DNA from: Bacteroidales bacterium H3
GTDB lineage: Bacteria; Bacteroidota; Bacteroidia; Bacteroidales; Muribaculaceae
NCBI GenBank assembly: GCA_001701135.1
Contig: DAAN01000030.1
Span: 378,495 to 442,494 of the forward strand
DNA length: 64,000 nt
Reading direction: 5' to 3'
Shown here: positions 45,686 to 54,943 of the stretch, in pieces
Layout: every line of letters begins with the position of its first letter
Position numbering within the stretch: the first letter of the stretch is position 1
Notes under the pieces: generated by a model
Databases searched by the model: none
The model's input: the letters and a program-made list of their open reading frames with translations, nothing else
What the model was told of the DNA's origin: nothing
Made by a program: the position numbers and the translations under genes

Positions 45686-46411
45686 TTAGAGATACAGGTA
45701 TGTAGCAATCAACAGCAAGTGAACGGGATAGACCGTATAGAAGGCGTATTTGGCGGTGTTGCCCCGGACGAAACCCCTCGTGCCGTCGTATAGGAAGATG
45801 ACTCCGGAGGCAAGCATGGCTCCAGCTACGCCGTAGTGTGCCATGAGGGGAAAGGTGAAGATAATCTGTAACAAGGCCTGTGAGGGGAAATGCGTCGATG
45901 AACGCTCCAGCCACGGACGCATGGTGCCGTGCCGGAGAATATAGAAAAGAAAAATCATCAGCACGCCCCGCCAGTCATAGTCCGATCCGAACCACCATGC
46001 AAGAGCGGCCACGCATGATACTCCGGCGAATGACAGCGGCCCGTGTTCGCAAAGCCGGTCGAACACCGCGAGAGCCGCCACGCCCAGGGCGAGCGTGAAC
46101 ATCACGTTATGCGTGCCGTCGGCCCCGTTGAGCATATACCACGGTATCTCGCTCACCATCCCGGCAAATATCAGTATCAAAAAATATCTCATCCTGTCGC
46201 GGCTGTGGGCGAAGCCCTCCGCCACAAGGAAAGCGAACACCGGGAACGCTATACGCCCTAAGGAGCGGAACACGCCGTAAAGCGGCGCGTCCGGCTCCAT
46301 CAGGAAATATGCGCAGTGGTCGGCCACCATCGAGAGGACGGCGATAACCTTCAACGCGCTGCCGCTTGCCCGGAGGGAAAGGGGTATGCTGAATGAGGCG
46401 GTGTTATTCAT
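45686..46411 (-). CDS. TraX family membrane protein
   Basis: The 241-residue product has the TraX layout: SALKVIAVLSMVADHCAYF at the front, GRIAFPVFAFLVAEGFAHSRDRMRY, then GMVSEIPWYML and about seven to eight membrane helices. TraX acetylates F-pilin; here the target, if any, is unknown. It is the last gene of the transfer operon. Confidence 0.85.
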   Translation of the reverse strand: MNNTASFSIPLSLRASGSALKVIAVLSMVADHCAYFLMEPDAPLYGVFRSLGRIAFPVFAFLVAEGFAHSRDRMRYFLILIFAGMVSEIPWYMLNGADGTHNVMFTLALGVAALAVFDRLCEHGPLSFAGVSCVAALAWWFGSDYDWRGVLMIFLFYILRHGTMRPWLERSSTHFPSQALLQIIFTFPLMAHYGVAGAMLASGVIFLYDGTRGFVRGNTAKYAFYTVYPVHLLLIATYLYL

Positions 46412-46436
46412 AGGCGATAATGTCAGGCTTTGAGTG

Positions 46437-48746
46437 TCACTGTATTCCGAGAAGTTCCTTGACCATATCCTCCACCTCCCGGTTCACACGCTTGAAATTG
46501 CGGTTGAGCATAATCTCCTTCTCGCGCTCGTCGGCGAAAGTGTAGATTTTCGGAAGCTCCACATAGTGGGATTCCTCCTCCTTAATCCGAGCCATATCGA
46601 AATTGGTCTTGCAGAAATACTTGGTGGTCTTGAACTCCTCCGACTGCTCGATGTCGAAATGCGACAGCATACTCTTGTCAGTTGCCGTGAAGTCACGCGC
46701 CGCCTGACCCGCGAGCCAGCCCGTCGCCATGTCAGCTATCTTGGCTGCCGGAACGAGATAGTCCATCTTTTCGGAGATTGATGTAGATACCTTGGAGTCG
46801 TTGATGGTTATGGAGGTTGATGTCTGCTTTGCCTTTCCGAACACGTCGTTCTGCGCCCATTCGAGGGTTTCCTTGTTTCGTGCCGCGCCCATGAATATAT
46901 TGCCGCAGGTGGTGATGATTTTCTGCATACCCACCTTGCCGTAATCGGCCTCCAACTGCGGAAGTTCCTGAAATCCCAAAGTCACGGCTACCTTGTTGCT
47001 TCGCGCCGTGCCGATGAGCCGGTCTATCTTGTGGAAATACAGGGTCGGCAGCTCGTCAACGATAATGCTCACCGGGATATTCCCCTTGGAATTGACGCGG
47101 GTAATCAGGCGGTTCAGCACAAGGGCGTTGAGCGAGCCAATCACCTGCTCCTTCTCCGGGTCGTTGGCAATCACGAGATAGCTCGGATTCGCCGGGTCTG
47201 AAATCTTCAGGTCGAAATCGTCACCGGTGAACACCCAGTAGGCCTCCGGCGACACGAGCCTTGCGGCATTGACGCGCAGAGTACCCACCATACCCTCAAG
47301 CTGGTCGTTGGCCTTGTTCTCGTATGCCGATTTGAAGGGGGCCATCAGCGAGGCTATCTTGTCATCCATCATCAGAATGTCGAACACCTCCGAATACTTG
47401 CGTCCGAGGAACGACAGCACATGGGGCATATCGGAAAACTCACCCGTCACGGCGTCCGGCTCCACCTCGTTCCCGGCCTCGTCCTCGTACCAGCAGCGGT
47501 CTATAAGTATCAGCTTGCCGAGGCGGTCTATATAGGAGAATCCGTTAAGGTCAACAAACATCCTGTCCTCGTCGGTCGATACATCGTTGCCATTGGAGTC
47601 CACGAAGTCCAGAATCACCACCCCGTTTTCATCTATGGCGTTGTAGTCGTCCCAGTTGCGTATCACTATCTCCAGCTTCTTCCCCTCATGGGATATAAAG
47701 CGTTTCAGCCTTTTCCCTTTGAGAAAGCCTGTCGGATGGAAATTCACGAAGAAATATATTATGGCCGCAAGAAAGTTCTCGGCCGAGTTGGTGAAGAACG
47801 CCTCCGAGCCGCCCTTCTTCTCGCCCCCGCCCTTGTTGAGCGAGGCAAGCAGCGTCGCCGCTGTTTCCGAAGCCGCCGCGAGGTCGGGTATATACTTGCG
47901 CTGAATCGGGTTGATCCGGTTTGAATACTCCACGTTGGTAAAGTTTACCTGACGGAATCCGCAGTTTGCAGGCAGGTGGCCGTAGTGTTGATTCTTGCAG
48001 TATTGGTAGAAAAGCGTCTTTGCCAATGTGGGCCACTTGTAATCATACACCATCATGGCAAACCCTTTCCGGGAGTGCTGCCGTATGAATGGGTCAATGA
48101 TTCCGAAAGACTTGCCGGAGCCGGGAGTGCCCAGCACTATCGTGCCACGGAAAGGATTGATAATGTTGATCCAGCCGTTGTGCATACGTCTCTTGTGGTA
48201 GTATATCATCGGGATATTCACCGAATAGGGTGTTTCCGCGATTTTCTCCGACTGCCGGAACGATTCGTTCTCGAAATTGAACCTGTCCTCGCCGACCCTG
48301 TGGTTATAGTATTTGGCGATTCCGTCAAGGCCCTGATGCACGAGCATGGTGCCGACAACCGAGCAGAAGGCATAGACAATGCGGTTGGCAGGAAATCCAA
48401 ATATCGACACGCCCCACTCCCCGGCATGAAAGATGAAGCACAGGGCGACAAGCGTAAGCCCGGCCAGCACAGGGTATATCACCATAGTCCTGAGATTGAA
48501 CTTCAAAGCCTTCTTAGCCTTGGTGCCGATACACACGACGCATATACATATCAGCTCAGCCACCTTGCAACCGGCCACGGAACTGAACACCTTGAAGCGT
48601 CCGAGCAGGTCGATGATGAACTGCGTCACACGGTTGTCCGCCGTTATCGGAAGATTCATCACTATCTCGATTATCAGGAAGATGTAGATGCAGCTACGGA
48701 AATAGTTATACATCTGCTGCTGTTCCTTGGTTTCCTCAAAAGCCAT
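46437..48746 (-). CDS. Type IV coupling protein (VirD4/TraG-like, MobC-type)
   Basis: The 769-residue product has N-terminal membrane helices (about 18-38, 87-107 and 120-140) and Walker A GTPGSGKSF at 206-214. Walker B-like and TraM-recognition features follow (IPVSIIVDELPTLYF; RSNKVAVTLGFQELPQLE). It delivers the relaxase-DNA complex to the secretion channel. It lies near the transfer genes but downstream of traO, not next to the relaxase. Confidence 0.88.
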   Translation of the reverse strand: MAFEETKEQQQMYNYFRSCIYIFLIIEIVMNLPITADNRVTQFIIDLLGRFKVFSSVAGCKVAELICICVVCIGTKAKKALKFNLRTMVIYPVLAGLTLVALCFIFHAGEWGVSIFGFPANRIVYAFCSVVGTMLVHQGLDGIAKYYNHRVGEDRFNFENESFRQSEKIAETPYSVNIPMIYYHKRRMHNGWINIINPFRGTIVLGTPGSGKSFGIIDPFIRQHSRKGFAMMVYDYKWPTLAKTLFYQYCKNQHYGHLPANCGFRQVNFTNVEYSNRINPIQRKYIPDLAAASETAATLLASLNKGGGEKKGGSEAFFTNSAENFLAAIIYFFVNFHPTGFLKGKRLKRFISHEGKKLEIVIRNWDDYNAIDENGVVILDFVDSNGNDVSTDEDRMFVDLNGFSYIDRLGKLILIDRCWYEDEAGNEVEPDAVTGEFSDMPHVLSFLGRKYSEVFDILMMDDKIASLMAPFKSAYENKANDQLEGMVGTLRVNAARLVSPEAYWVFTGDDFDLKISDPANPSYLVIANDPEKEQVIGSLNALVLNRLITRVNSKGNIPVSIIVDELPTLYFHKIDRLIGTARSNKVAVTLGFQELPQLEADYGKVGMQKIITTCGNIFMGAARNKETLEWAQNDVFGKAKQTSTSITINDSKVSTSISEKMDYLVPAAKIADMATGWLAGQAARDFTATDKSMLSHFDIEQSEEFKTTKYFCKTNFDMARIKEEESHYVELPKIYTFADEREKEIMLNRNFKRVNREVEDMVKELLGIQ

Positions 48747-48752
48747 AACGCA

Positions 48753-48974
48753 TTAATTTTTGTCGATTAGACCGCGTGACCTCATTTCACGGTAAACGCT
48801 CTGAAGAAGGGATTTGGCCCCCTCATATTCTACGGGCACACTGTAAACCTCCTTTATAAGAATTCCGATATTGCCAAAATACTTAGCATAAAATTCGCAG
48901 ATAGTGGAACTCGCGTCCAAAAGATCCACGAGGTCTTTATCTGATATTTCCTTGAATTTAACGAAAAGTGCCAT
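48753..48974 (-). CDS. Small hypothetical protein of the transfer operon
   Basis: The 73-residue helical product (MALFVKFKEISDKDLVDLL ... LLQSVYREMRSRGLIDKN) has no named family. It is packed between traO and the coupling protein gene (one and six bases). Confidence 0.65.
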   Translation of the reverse strand: MALFVKFKEISDKDLVDLLDASSTICEFYAKYFGNIGILIKEVYSVPVEYEGAKSLLQSVYREMRSRGLIDKN

Positions 48975-48975
48975 G

Positions 48976-49446
48976 TCAAAAAGGAATTTTAAGACCGATT
49001 AAGAGGCCGTTTCGGAACGTGTCGCCATGCAGGAAATTCACGTTGTTTTTCTGTATGATTGAGAACTCGCACCCGTTTTGGAACACATAGTTGTATTCAA
49101 AGCCTCCCTCCAGGCCGATGAAAAACCTGCGCTCCACCGCTCCGAACTGCGGGCCGAAGCGGAAACGGAAGTTGCCGTTTTTATAGCGGCGCAGACGGTG
49201 CTTGTAGATCAGGCCGCCGTTCCAATAATACCCTTTCCAGAACTGACCGGGGCCGGATTTCCAATGATTGCCGATTTCTCCATAGACCTCCACGGCGTTG
49301 CCGTAGGTGAATGAACGCTCGTAGCCGACGGTGGCGTCGAGCGTCGAGGGAAAGAGGAATCCGGCGTTAACGGTGAGCTTGCTGTCCTGCGCCGATGCCC
49401 CGAGAGAGGCGACGGCGCATATAATGGCGAGAATAATCTTCTTCAT
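48976..49446 (-). CDS. traO: Conjugative transfer protein TraO
   Basis: The 156-residue product has a signal peptide (MKKIILAIICAVASLGASAQD). A small beta-barrel-like domain follows, with alternating strands and aromatic belts (VGYERSFTYGNAVEVYGEIGNHW, FRFGPQFGAVERRFFIGLEGGFEYN). This is the pattern of Bacteroidetes TraO. It is probably an outer-membrane part of the transfer apparatus. Confidence 0.82.
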   Translation of the reverse strand: MKKIILAIICAVASLGASAQDSKLTVNAGFLFPSTLDATVGYERSFTYGNAVEVYGEIGNHWKSGPGQFWKGYYWNGGLIYKHRLRRYKNGNFRFRFGPQFGAVERRFFIGLEGGFEYNYVFQNGCEFSIIQKNNVNFLHGDTFRNGLLIGLKIPF

Positions 49447-49458
49447 AATGATTCGGTA

Positions 49459-50331
49459 TTACTTGTAGATGTGGGGAGTATAGGAGTAAGGCAGGTTCCT
49501 GAGTATGTCGGAGTCAAAACCGTCGGCATTGAGAATGTCGTCATACTCTATCGTGAGCGTGATTACACGCCCGCTTATCTGGTTCTCCGAAATCTCGATA
49601 CGAAGCACCTTCTCGTCCGGGAATGTCAGCTTGTCAAGCACAAGCACGTTGCGGTAGTTCTTTTTGAACTTCCGCGCGAGGTTGAGCGAGTATGCCGGGG
49701 TCAGCTCCACGGTCTGCGAGTTGGTAGCCTTGACCTCCTTCTTGTCGATGAGCTTCACGCGCACCTCGGCGATGTCGTAGGGAATCTTAGTCCTGTTCTG
49801 GAGGGAGTAGTCTATGAAGAAATAGTCGCCCACCGAATAGATATTGTTGACAATCGCCTTCATGCCATGAGCCTTTGACACGATCTGGTTGTATCTGCGT
49901 CCGCTGCCATATACAGCCCAGGCATAGCGGGCCATCTCCGATTGCGGCATGGAAACCTCCGGATTGATGTACGAGTCCATGCCCGAATAAGGAACGCGAT
50001 GGATGGATGCCGCACGGGAAGGGGTGGCGGTATATACCACGTCGTACTGCGCGAGGTGACGCTCACCGATGAGTGTCAGCGTACCCATCAGCTCACCCTC
50101 CCGATAGCCGGAGGGGAGCGAGTCGGATTCGATGAAAGGCTTTACGCGCACTATGTTGTCGGCGCACTGGTTGCCGATAATCTTGGTTGTGGAAAGATCC
50201 ACCATCTTTATGTTCTCCGGCATGACGATGTGGGTGGTGACATCGGAGTTGACATAGATTTTCTCTTTGGCCGAAGCCTGCGATGCGACGGCGCACAGCG
50301 CAACGACCGCGATAATGATTCTGTTATTCAT
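49459..50331 (-). CDS. traN: Conjugative transfer protein TraN (VirB9-like, DUF4138)
   Basis: The 290-residue product has a signal peptide (IIIAVVALCAVASQASA). The DUF4138 pattern follows (IYVNSDVTTHIVMPENIKMVDLS, TLIGERHLAQYDVVYT, YFIDYSLQNRTKIPYDIAEVR). It is the VirB9-like component of the core complex. ATG 50331 is preferred to 50355, which adds residues before the signal. Confidence 0.87.
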   Translation of the reverse strand: MNNRIIIAVVALCAVASQASAKEKIYVNSDVTTHIVMPENIKMVDLSTTKIIGNQCADNIVRVKPFIESDSLPSGYREGELMGTLTLIGERHLAQYDVVYTATPSRAASIHRVPYSGMDSYINPEVSMPQSEMARYAWAVYGSGRRYNQIVSKAHGMKAIVNNIYSVGDYFFIDYSLQNRTKIPYDIAEVRVKLIDKKEVKATNSQTVELTPAYSLNLARKFKKNYRNVLVLDKLTFPDEKVLRIEISENQISGRVITLTIEYDDILNADGFDSDILRNLPYSYTPHIYK

Positions 50332-50351
50332 AAGGGTATGTTGTTTGTATT

Positions 50352-51551
50352 TCAATAAGCCTCGTCGGAGTTGATGAGATATACTATCGTGTTGTATTTG
50401 ATTTTCGCCTTGTTCTTGCGGATGTTGGCCGACACAGCGGAAGTGGCCGAGTTATACATATTCTGTAAAGCCTGAAGTGCGATAGCCTCGCCGGATATTC
50501 CGGAGCCGTAGCCGCTCTCCGATTCAAAGCTGATGTTCTGCTGCACCGTGCTTGCCCCGGCCTCCTTCATAAAGTCACGGAAGGCGGATTCGGGAACATA
50601 GAAGCCCTCCATGCCGTCGTTGTCGAACACCGACAGGTTGACTTTCAGGAATTTTCCTCCCACGAGTATTGATGTTATGGCGGCGCGGACGCGCTGCTGC
50701 CCGAACCCTGTCACCGTTCCGTAGAGATATGTGCCTTTCGGAAGCCTCACATCATGTATCGTCACATCGTCAAGTAGCTTGAAGCGGAGCCTCGTGCCCT
50801 CGTGCGCCTTGGTGGTCTTGTCGATCATGGCGCGTATGAGCGGAGCGTCGGCGTTTTCAGCGATGCCGGACACGGTGTTGAATTTGTCGGCGTTGGTGTC
50901 ACGCGATTTAAGCACAAGCAAGGGGCGGTTCCTCTCGCGCTCCGCAGCCTTAGCCCTGGCGATGGAGTCTGCCCGGTGCTTCTTTTCCTCTTCCTCCGCG
51001 TCGTGCTGTCCGATACCTAACCCGGCTTCGATGGCCTTCTGCCTCTCGTAGCTGCGCTGCTGTATCGCCTCAATATCGCGGACATACTCACTTCTCGGAT
51101 CAAGGGCCGGTTCATGGTCGGCTGGATTGTAGCCGTCGCCGTAGGCGTAGGAATTGATATGCCGCCGTGATTCGGCAAGCGACCGCTCCAGTTCCTCAAG
51201 TTCCTGCTGCTGGCGCATACGCTCGGCCTCGGCAGCGTCGATGCGGTCTAACTCGTCATCGGAATAACCGTGTTCCAGGGCCTCGCGCTCCTCCTGCTCC
51301 TCGCCGAGCGCGCCCACCGCTGTGAAGGCGTCCTCGTCGCCGAACCGTCGCGACATCTCGAACATCTTGTCACCGGGTGCCTCCGCGTTTGCCTCCGGCA
51401 GTGTCGAGTTGATACGGTCGGTCGCCACGGCCTGTCTGTCGTCACCGCCGCCTCCGAAAGTCTGCATTACGAAGTATATCAGGAAGCAGAGCGGAACGAA
51501 TATCGCCGCCGGAAAGATATACTTCGGCTGTTTGAAATTAATCTTTTTCAT
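50352..51551 (-). CDS. traM: Conjugative transfer protein TraM (VirB10-like)
   Basis: The 399-residue product has one membrane helix (about 12-30). A charged, coiled-coil-prone region follows (EEQEEREALEHGYSDDELDRIDAAEAERMRQQ). The C-terminal beta-barrel domain (about 250-399) includes LPKGTYLYGTVTGFGQQRVRAAITSI and ISGEAIALQALQNMYNSATSAVSANIRKNKAKIKYN. It spans the envelope with TraN. It overlaps the next upstream gene by 14 bases. Confidence 0.87.
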   Translation of the reverse strand: MKKINFKQPKYIFPAAIFVPLCFLIYFVMQTFGGGGDDRQAVATDRINSTLPEANAEAPGDKMFEMSRRFGDEDAFTAVGALGEEQEEREALEHGYSDDELDRIDAAEAERMRQQQELEELERSLAESRRHINSYAYGDGYNPADHEPALDPRSEYVRDIEAIQQRSYERQKAIEAGLGIGQHDAEEEEKKHRADSIARAKAAERERNRPLLVLKSRDTNADKFNTVSGIAENADAPLIRAMIDKTTKAHEGTRLRFKLLDDVTIHDVRLPKGTYLYGTVTGFGQQRVRAAITSILVGGKFLKVNLSVFDNDGMEGFYVPESAFRDFMKEAGASTVQQNISFESESGYGSGISGEAIALQALQNMYNSATSAVSANIRKNKAKIKYNTIVYLINSDEAY

Positions 51552-52032
51552 TATCGTGTTGTTTGAGTGATTCTACAATCTTTTCGAGCTGCCTGTAACG
51601 CCTTATTATCCCTATGGAATCGGCGTGTGTCTTTCGCGGAATCGCCATCAGCGAGTCCAGCTCGTGCTTCACGGCCTGCCCGTCGCCCGTAATCTCCAGC
51701 AGCCTCCTGCGTTGCGCATCCTTGTTGGCCTGTATGGTGCGGAAGCCGCTGAAGATAGGTTCCACCTTGGCGATTGAGTGAAGATTCGGGTCTTTCGATT
51801 CCATACGCGCCCCGGCAACAATTATGTCGCACACAAGTATCAAAACCAGCGTGCCGACGACGTAGCCGAAAGTGCGTCTGGGGTGGCGTGTGGCCCAGGA
51901 GTTCGCCTTGCGGATTCTCGCCGCCAGACGGTAGCGTGTACCTATGGCACCCATTTTCGGACGGAGCCATGAGCTGACGGCGTTACCTGCCTTGTTAATG
52001 CCGCCGCGTATAGTTTTTCTTAATGATTTCAT
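51538..52032 (-). CDS. TraL-like transfer protein
   Basis: The 164-residue product has a basic N terminus, a membrane helix (about 62-80: FGYVVGTLVLILVCDIIV) and a helical periplasmic part. The position between traK and traM and the single-pass layout fit Bacteroidetes TraL, although it is longer than usual, with more residues before and after the helix. ATG 52032 is used. Confidence 0.65.
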   Translation of the reverse strand: MKSLRKTIRGGINKAGNAVSSWLRPKMGAIGTRYRLAARIRKANSWATRHPRRTFGYVVGTLVLILVCDIIVAGARMESKDPNLHSIAKVEPIFSGFRTIQANKDAQRRRLLEITGDGQAVKHELDSLMAIPRKTHADSIGIIRRYRQLEKIVESLKQHDNEKD

Positions 52033-52040
52033 AACCGTTG

Positions 52041-52424
52041 TCAATAATCGAGGTCTTTGTTTTCGAGAGTGCGCCAGTTGGTTATCATAAGGCCGTGGGG
52101 ATTGTTCTGTGTCCTCGGCACGTTCTCGATGGAGCCGGAGGTGAGCATCGAGCGCCGGAGGTCGCGTGTGCGCCTCTTGATAATCTGCGTGCCGTAGTAG
52201 TTGAAGCGGCGTGTATGCTCGTCGAACTGTATCGAGTCGCAGATTATGGTGCATACGGCTGACGACGATATTATATCTGAATAAAATCCGTTCTCGTCAA
52301 GGGCCTGCTTCTGCTTCAATGCCGTGCCGTCGGCCATATACATGGCTTTGCCGACAGTCCACTTGATATAGTCGTTGTCAGGCGGCAGGTTGAAAAAATA
52401 TTGGTGGAAATTTTCAATATATCC
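52041..52424 (-). pseudogene. traK: 5'-truncated traK
   Basis: About 128 residues correspond to the C-terminal two thirds of TraK (FHQYFFNLPPDNDYIKWTVGKAM, YYGTQIIKRRTRDLRRSMLTSG, PHGLMITNWRTLENKDLDY). The frame stays open upstream to 52727, but those residues are not TraK-like. The N-terminal membrane helix of TraK is missing. The break coincides with the loss of all genes expected upstream (traA-traJ). Confidence 0.75.
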
Positions 52425-52576
52425 ATGCTTAGCATTGATTATCAACGGGTAACAAATTGTTATTTTTGAGTGGGTAACAAAACAGCCCCGACGGAGGTGT
52501 TTTATCGGCATTGTTGGGAATGTATCGGAACAGAGCATATTTAGGCTGATCATTGTTTTTGTTACTTGTACAATCA
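52425..52576. other. Junction region at the traK break
   Basis: No gene is convincing here. GGGTAACAAA occurs twice as direct repeats (52447-52456 and 52472-52481). It is the likely scar of a deletion or insertion that removed traA-J. Confidence 0.4.
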
Positions 52577-53071
52577 TTACCATTTGAATTTGCGTGAGAG
52601 GTAAACGATGGCTGCAGTGGAGACAAGCCAGAAGAAGAAAGTCGTCCCGATTATGCCTGGCAGTGTTTCCGATACATTGGGCTGACAGGAGGCATAGACT
52701 ACCAATGCAAAGAATATGAGCAGCCATATCAGCGTGTCAAATGCCTCATAGAACACAATACTTGGAAGGGAAACTCGTTGCCTGTTGTCAATCCGGTCAA
52801 CCGTGGGCTTGACCCCGGCGATGAAAGATCTCGTCATTTCGCTGACGGTCTTCTTCATGCCGTCGTTTACCGAAGATGAGAATTTTTGAGCGTCCAGTTT
52901 CAACAGTGCATTATCCAATGCTTCTATAATGTTTGGAGCCTCCTTTACGAAGATTCGGATCTGTCCGGCAAGATTGTTTTGCGCGGCGATTTCGTTCTGT
53001 CGCAGTTCATCGTTCCTTTCGTCAGCCCCGGCTTTGTTGACCTCCGATATGTCGAATTTTTTGAGTGCCAT
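52577..53071 (-). CDS. Hypothetical membrane protein next to the relaxase
   Basis: The 164-residue product has a helical N-terminal part and two C-terminal membrane helices (FDTLIWLLIFFALVVYASC; IIGTTFFFWLVSTAAIVYL). No named family. It lies nine bases after the relaxase gene. Confidence 0.7.
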   Translation of the reverse strand: MALKKFDISEVNKAGADERNDELRQNEIAAQNNLAGQIRIFVKEAPNIIEALDNALLKLDAQKFSSSVNDGMKKTVSEMTRSFIAGVKPTVDRIDNRQRVSLPSIVFYEAFDTLIWLLIFFALVVYASCQPNVSETLPGIIGTTFFFWLVSTAAIVYLSRKFKW

Positions 53072-53080
53072 AATTCGTGC

Positions 53081-54277
53081 TTATCTTCTGAATCCTCGTT
53101 TTCTTACAATTCCTATCTTGGAGCGGACTGCCTCGGCACAACGACGGGCACGGGCGATCTCTTCCTCCAGGTCGTCGCGCTTCCTCGGAAGGTCGTTGCC
53201 CGATGACCCACCGCCACCTGAAACGTGGGCCGGTGCGTTGAGAAACGCCATATAGCCCATAGCCACGGCGAAATGGTAGCACGCTTCGTTGATAAGGTCG
53301 ACCCAGTTGTCCACCTCGTTGCTGTCGAACTCGTTATCAAACATCTGCATGACCTGTTCGGGGATAAAACGGGTGTAGGAATTGCCTTCATGCTCGAAAT
53401 TGACTCGCCGGGTATCAGGTCTGTAAGCGGTATAGTCGGGTCGATTATAGTATTCCTCGCTGTCGGCTTTTGTCTGCTGTCCATGCGTCGGGTGCAGTTT
53501 ATTCCATGTTGCTTCAAGTTTGGATGCCATGAGGTTGCGACCCTTGCCTAACTCGGATGCCTTGAACTTCGCATTTCCTTTTTTCAGTATATATCCTCGG
53601 ATTACGCCTTTCTCATCAGTCCTTACCTTGAAACTATATCCTTTCGCCTCAAGCCGGGCGAAATAATCGTCAATCGACCATTCACTCATTCTGTACAGGA
53701 CATCGAGACAGTCGCGGCTGACAGACTGACGGTTTATGTCGTGGATATTGGCCGCTGTCTGCCAGCCCCGTTTTCTCGCGACACGTTCCGCCGCCCGTTG
53801 TGCCCGCAAATGGATGTTGCTGTCGTTGTTGATGTTTCCGTCTTCGTCAAGACGGCTCACTATCGCGTGGAGGTGCGGAGTCCCGCTGTCGGATTCAAGG
53901 TGCAGCCACACGGTTGACTTGCTTCCTGCGAGATTGGTTCTTGGAGAGAGCAAGCGGCCTTTCCTGTCTTTCATCTCCTGACGGTCAAACTCCGTGACGA
54001 AATCCTGCCAGAGCTGTTTCCAGTCCTCCGGCGTGAAATCACGTGTATGTTCCACCGCCGGGCTTATCTCTATCCTTATGAGGTTGTTCTTCATTCGTGG
54101 ACGGCACAAGGAGTCCAGCTTTACCGAGTTCCATATCCCCAAAGGGTCTATGCCGGGAGGGAGAAGGCTGTCGCAGATGTGAAATATATTCTCCGGGTGC
54201 TTCTTGTTCGCCGACACGCCTGTTATGTAGTTCAGCGCGTTTATGCCGTGCGATATTGATTTGGCTTTCGCTATCAT
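53081..54277 (-). CDS. Relaxase/mobilization nuclease (MobB-type)
   Basis: The 398-residue product would nick oriT and lead the transferred strand. The relaxase motif III-type His cluster is visible (LHLES ... TPHLHAIVSRL, H135 and H137). The N terminus begins AKAKSISHG, as in Bacteroidetes MobB. A C-terminal charged helix follows (about 365-398). It is four bases downstream of the accessory gene. Confidence 0.86.
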   Translation of the reverse strand: MIAKAKSISHGINALNYITGVSANKKHPENIFHICDSLLPPGIDPLGIWNSVKLDSLCRPRMKNNLIRIEISPAVEHTRDFTPEDWKQLWQDFVTEFDRQEMKDRKGRLLSPRTNLAGSKSTVWLHLESDSGTPHLHAIVSRLDEDGNINNDSNIHLRAQRAAERVARKRGWQTAANIHDINRQSVSRDCLDVLYRMSEWSIDDYFARLEAKGYSFKVRTDEKGVIRGYILKKGNAKFKASELGKGRNLMASKLEATWNKLHPTHGQQTKADSEEYYNRPDYTAYRPDTRRVNFEHEGNSYTRFIPEQVMQMFDNEFDSNEVDNWVDLINEACYHFAVAMGYMAFLNAPAHVSGGGGSSGNDLPRKRDDLEEEIARARRCAEAVRSKIGIVRKRGFRR

Positions 54278-54281
54278 GTTT

Positions 54282-54737
54282 TCAGTTGTCTTTATTCTTT
54301 CTGGTTGTCCTTATCCTGATTCTGCCGCTGCTCGTAACGACGTTAATAAACTCGGTGACGGCATTGGTAATAGGCACTACCTGCTTGTACCAGTCGAGCA
54401 TGAACGACACCTTTTGGAAAAGCCGTATTCTCTCGTCATGCCCCATTCCGGCGAGTGCATTGGCGAAGTTGAGAATGTCCAAGCGGCATCCGTCAAGGTT
54501 GCGCAGCAATGCCTTTTCCTCGGTCGTCAGTGCCGACGGCGGCTCATAGCCGAGTGCCCTATGCCTCATGTAGTCGCTTGGAGTCAGTCCGCATCCTCCG
54601 GCCATTTCGTGTATCTTCCGACGCTCGGCGGCTGTCATCTTTGTGGTGACTGTGCAGGAGCGCACGGCCTCCGGCGGCAGCTTCTTTCGCTTTGTCTTTC
54701 CGGCGTTCTTGTCGGGGCTGTTATCTGTATGATTCAT
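54282..54737 (-). CDS. Relaxosome accessory protein (MobA/MobC-like)
   Basis: The 151-residue product is basic at the front. It has an RHH-like segment (VRSCTVTTKMTAAERRKIHEMAGGCGLTPSDYMRHRALG), then an antiparallel helix pair. This matches nicking accessory proteins that bind oriT. The start at 54737 is used because the longer frame runs through the oriT-like hairpin. Confidence 0.84.
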   Translation of the reverse strand: MNHTDNSPDKNAGKTKRKKLPPEAVRSCTVTTKMTAAERRKIHEMAGGCGLTPSDYMRHRALGYEPPSALTTEEKALLRNLDGCRLDILNFANALAGMGHDERIRLFQKVSFMLDWYKQVVPITNAVTEFINVVTSSGRIRIRTTRKNKDN

Positions 54738-54824
54738 ATAAGCGGATATTCGGTGATATGTAAAACTGATTATCGGGTGCGAGCCTGCGAGCGGCCATGA
54801 CCCTGACCGCAGGGAGGGCGAGGC

Positions 54825-54865
54825 GTTTTGGTGCAACCGGGCGGAGCCGGGTGTAACACCAAAAC
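54825..54865. other. Candidate oriT
   Basis: GTTTTGGTG and CACCAAAAC form a 9-bp perfect inverted repeat around a GC-rich loop that contains CCGG twice. It lies 88 bases upstream of the accessory gene and the relaxase, the usual oriT position. Nothing else is visible in 54738-54943. Confidence 0.6.
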
Positions 54866-54943
54866 ATATCTCGCAACACTTCTCAAAAACTACGGTCTCC
54901 CTGCATGTAATCACGGTGGTTCATGGCACATCCGGCGTGGCTC

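Noticed and set aside
52425..52727. Open frame upstream of traK as a full-length traK
   Set aside because: The translation upstream of about 52424 is not TraK-like, lacks the expected N-terminal membrane helix and partly overlaps the 52577 gene. The gene is called truncated.
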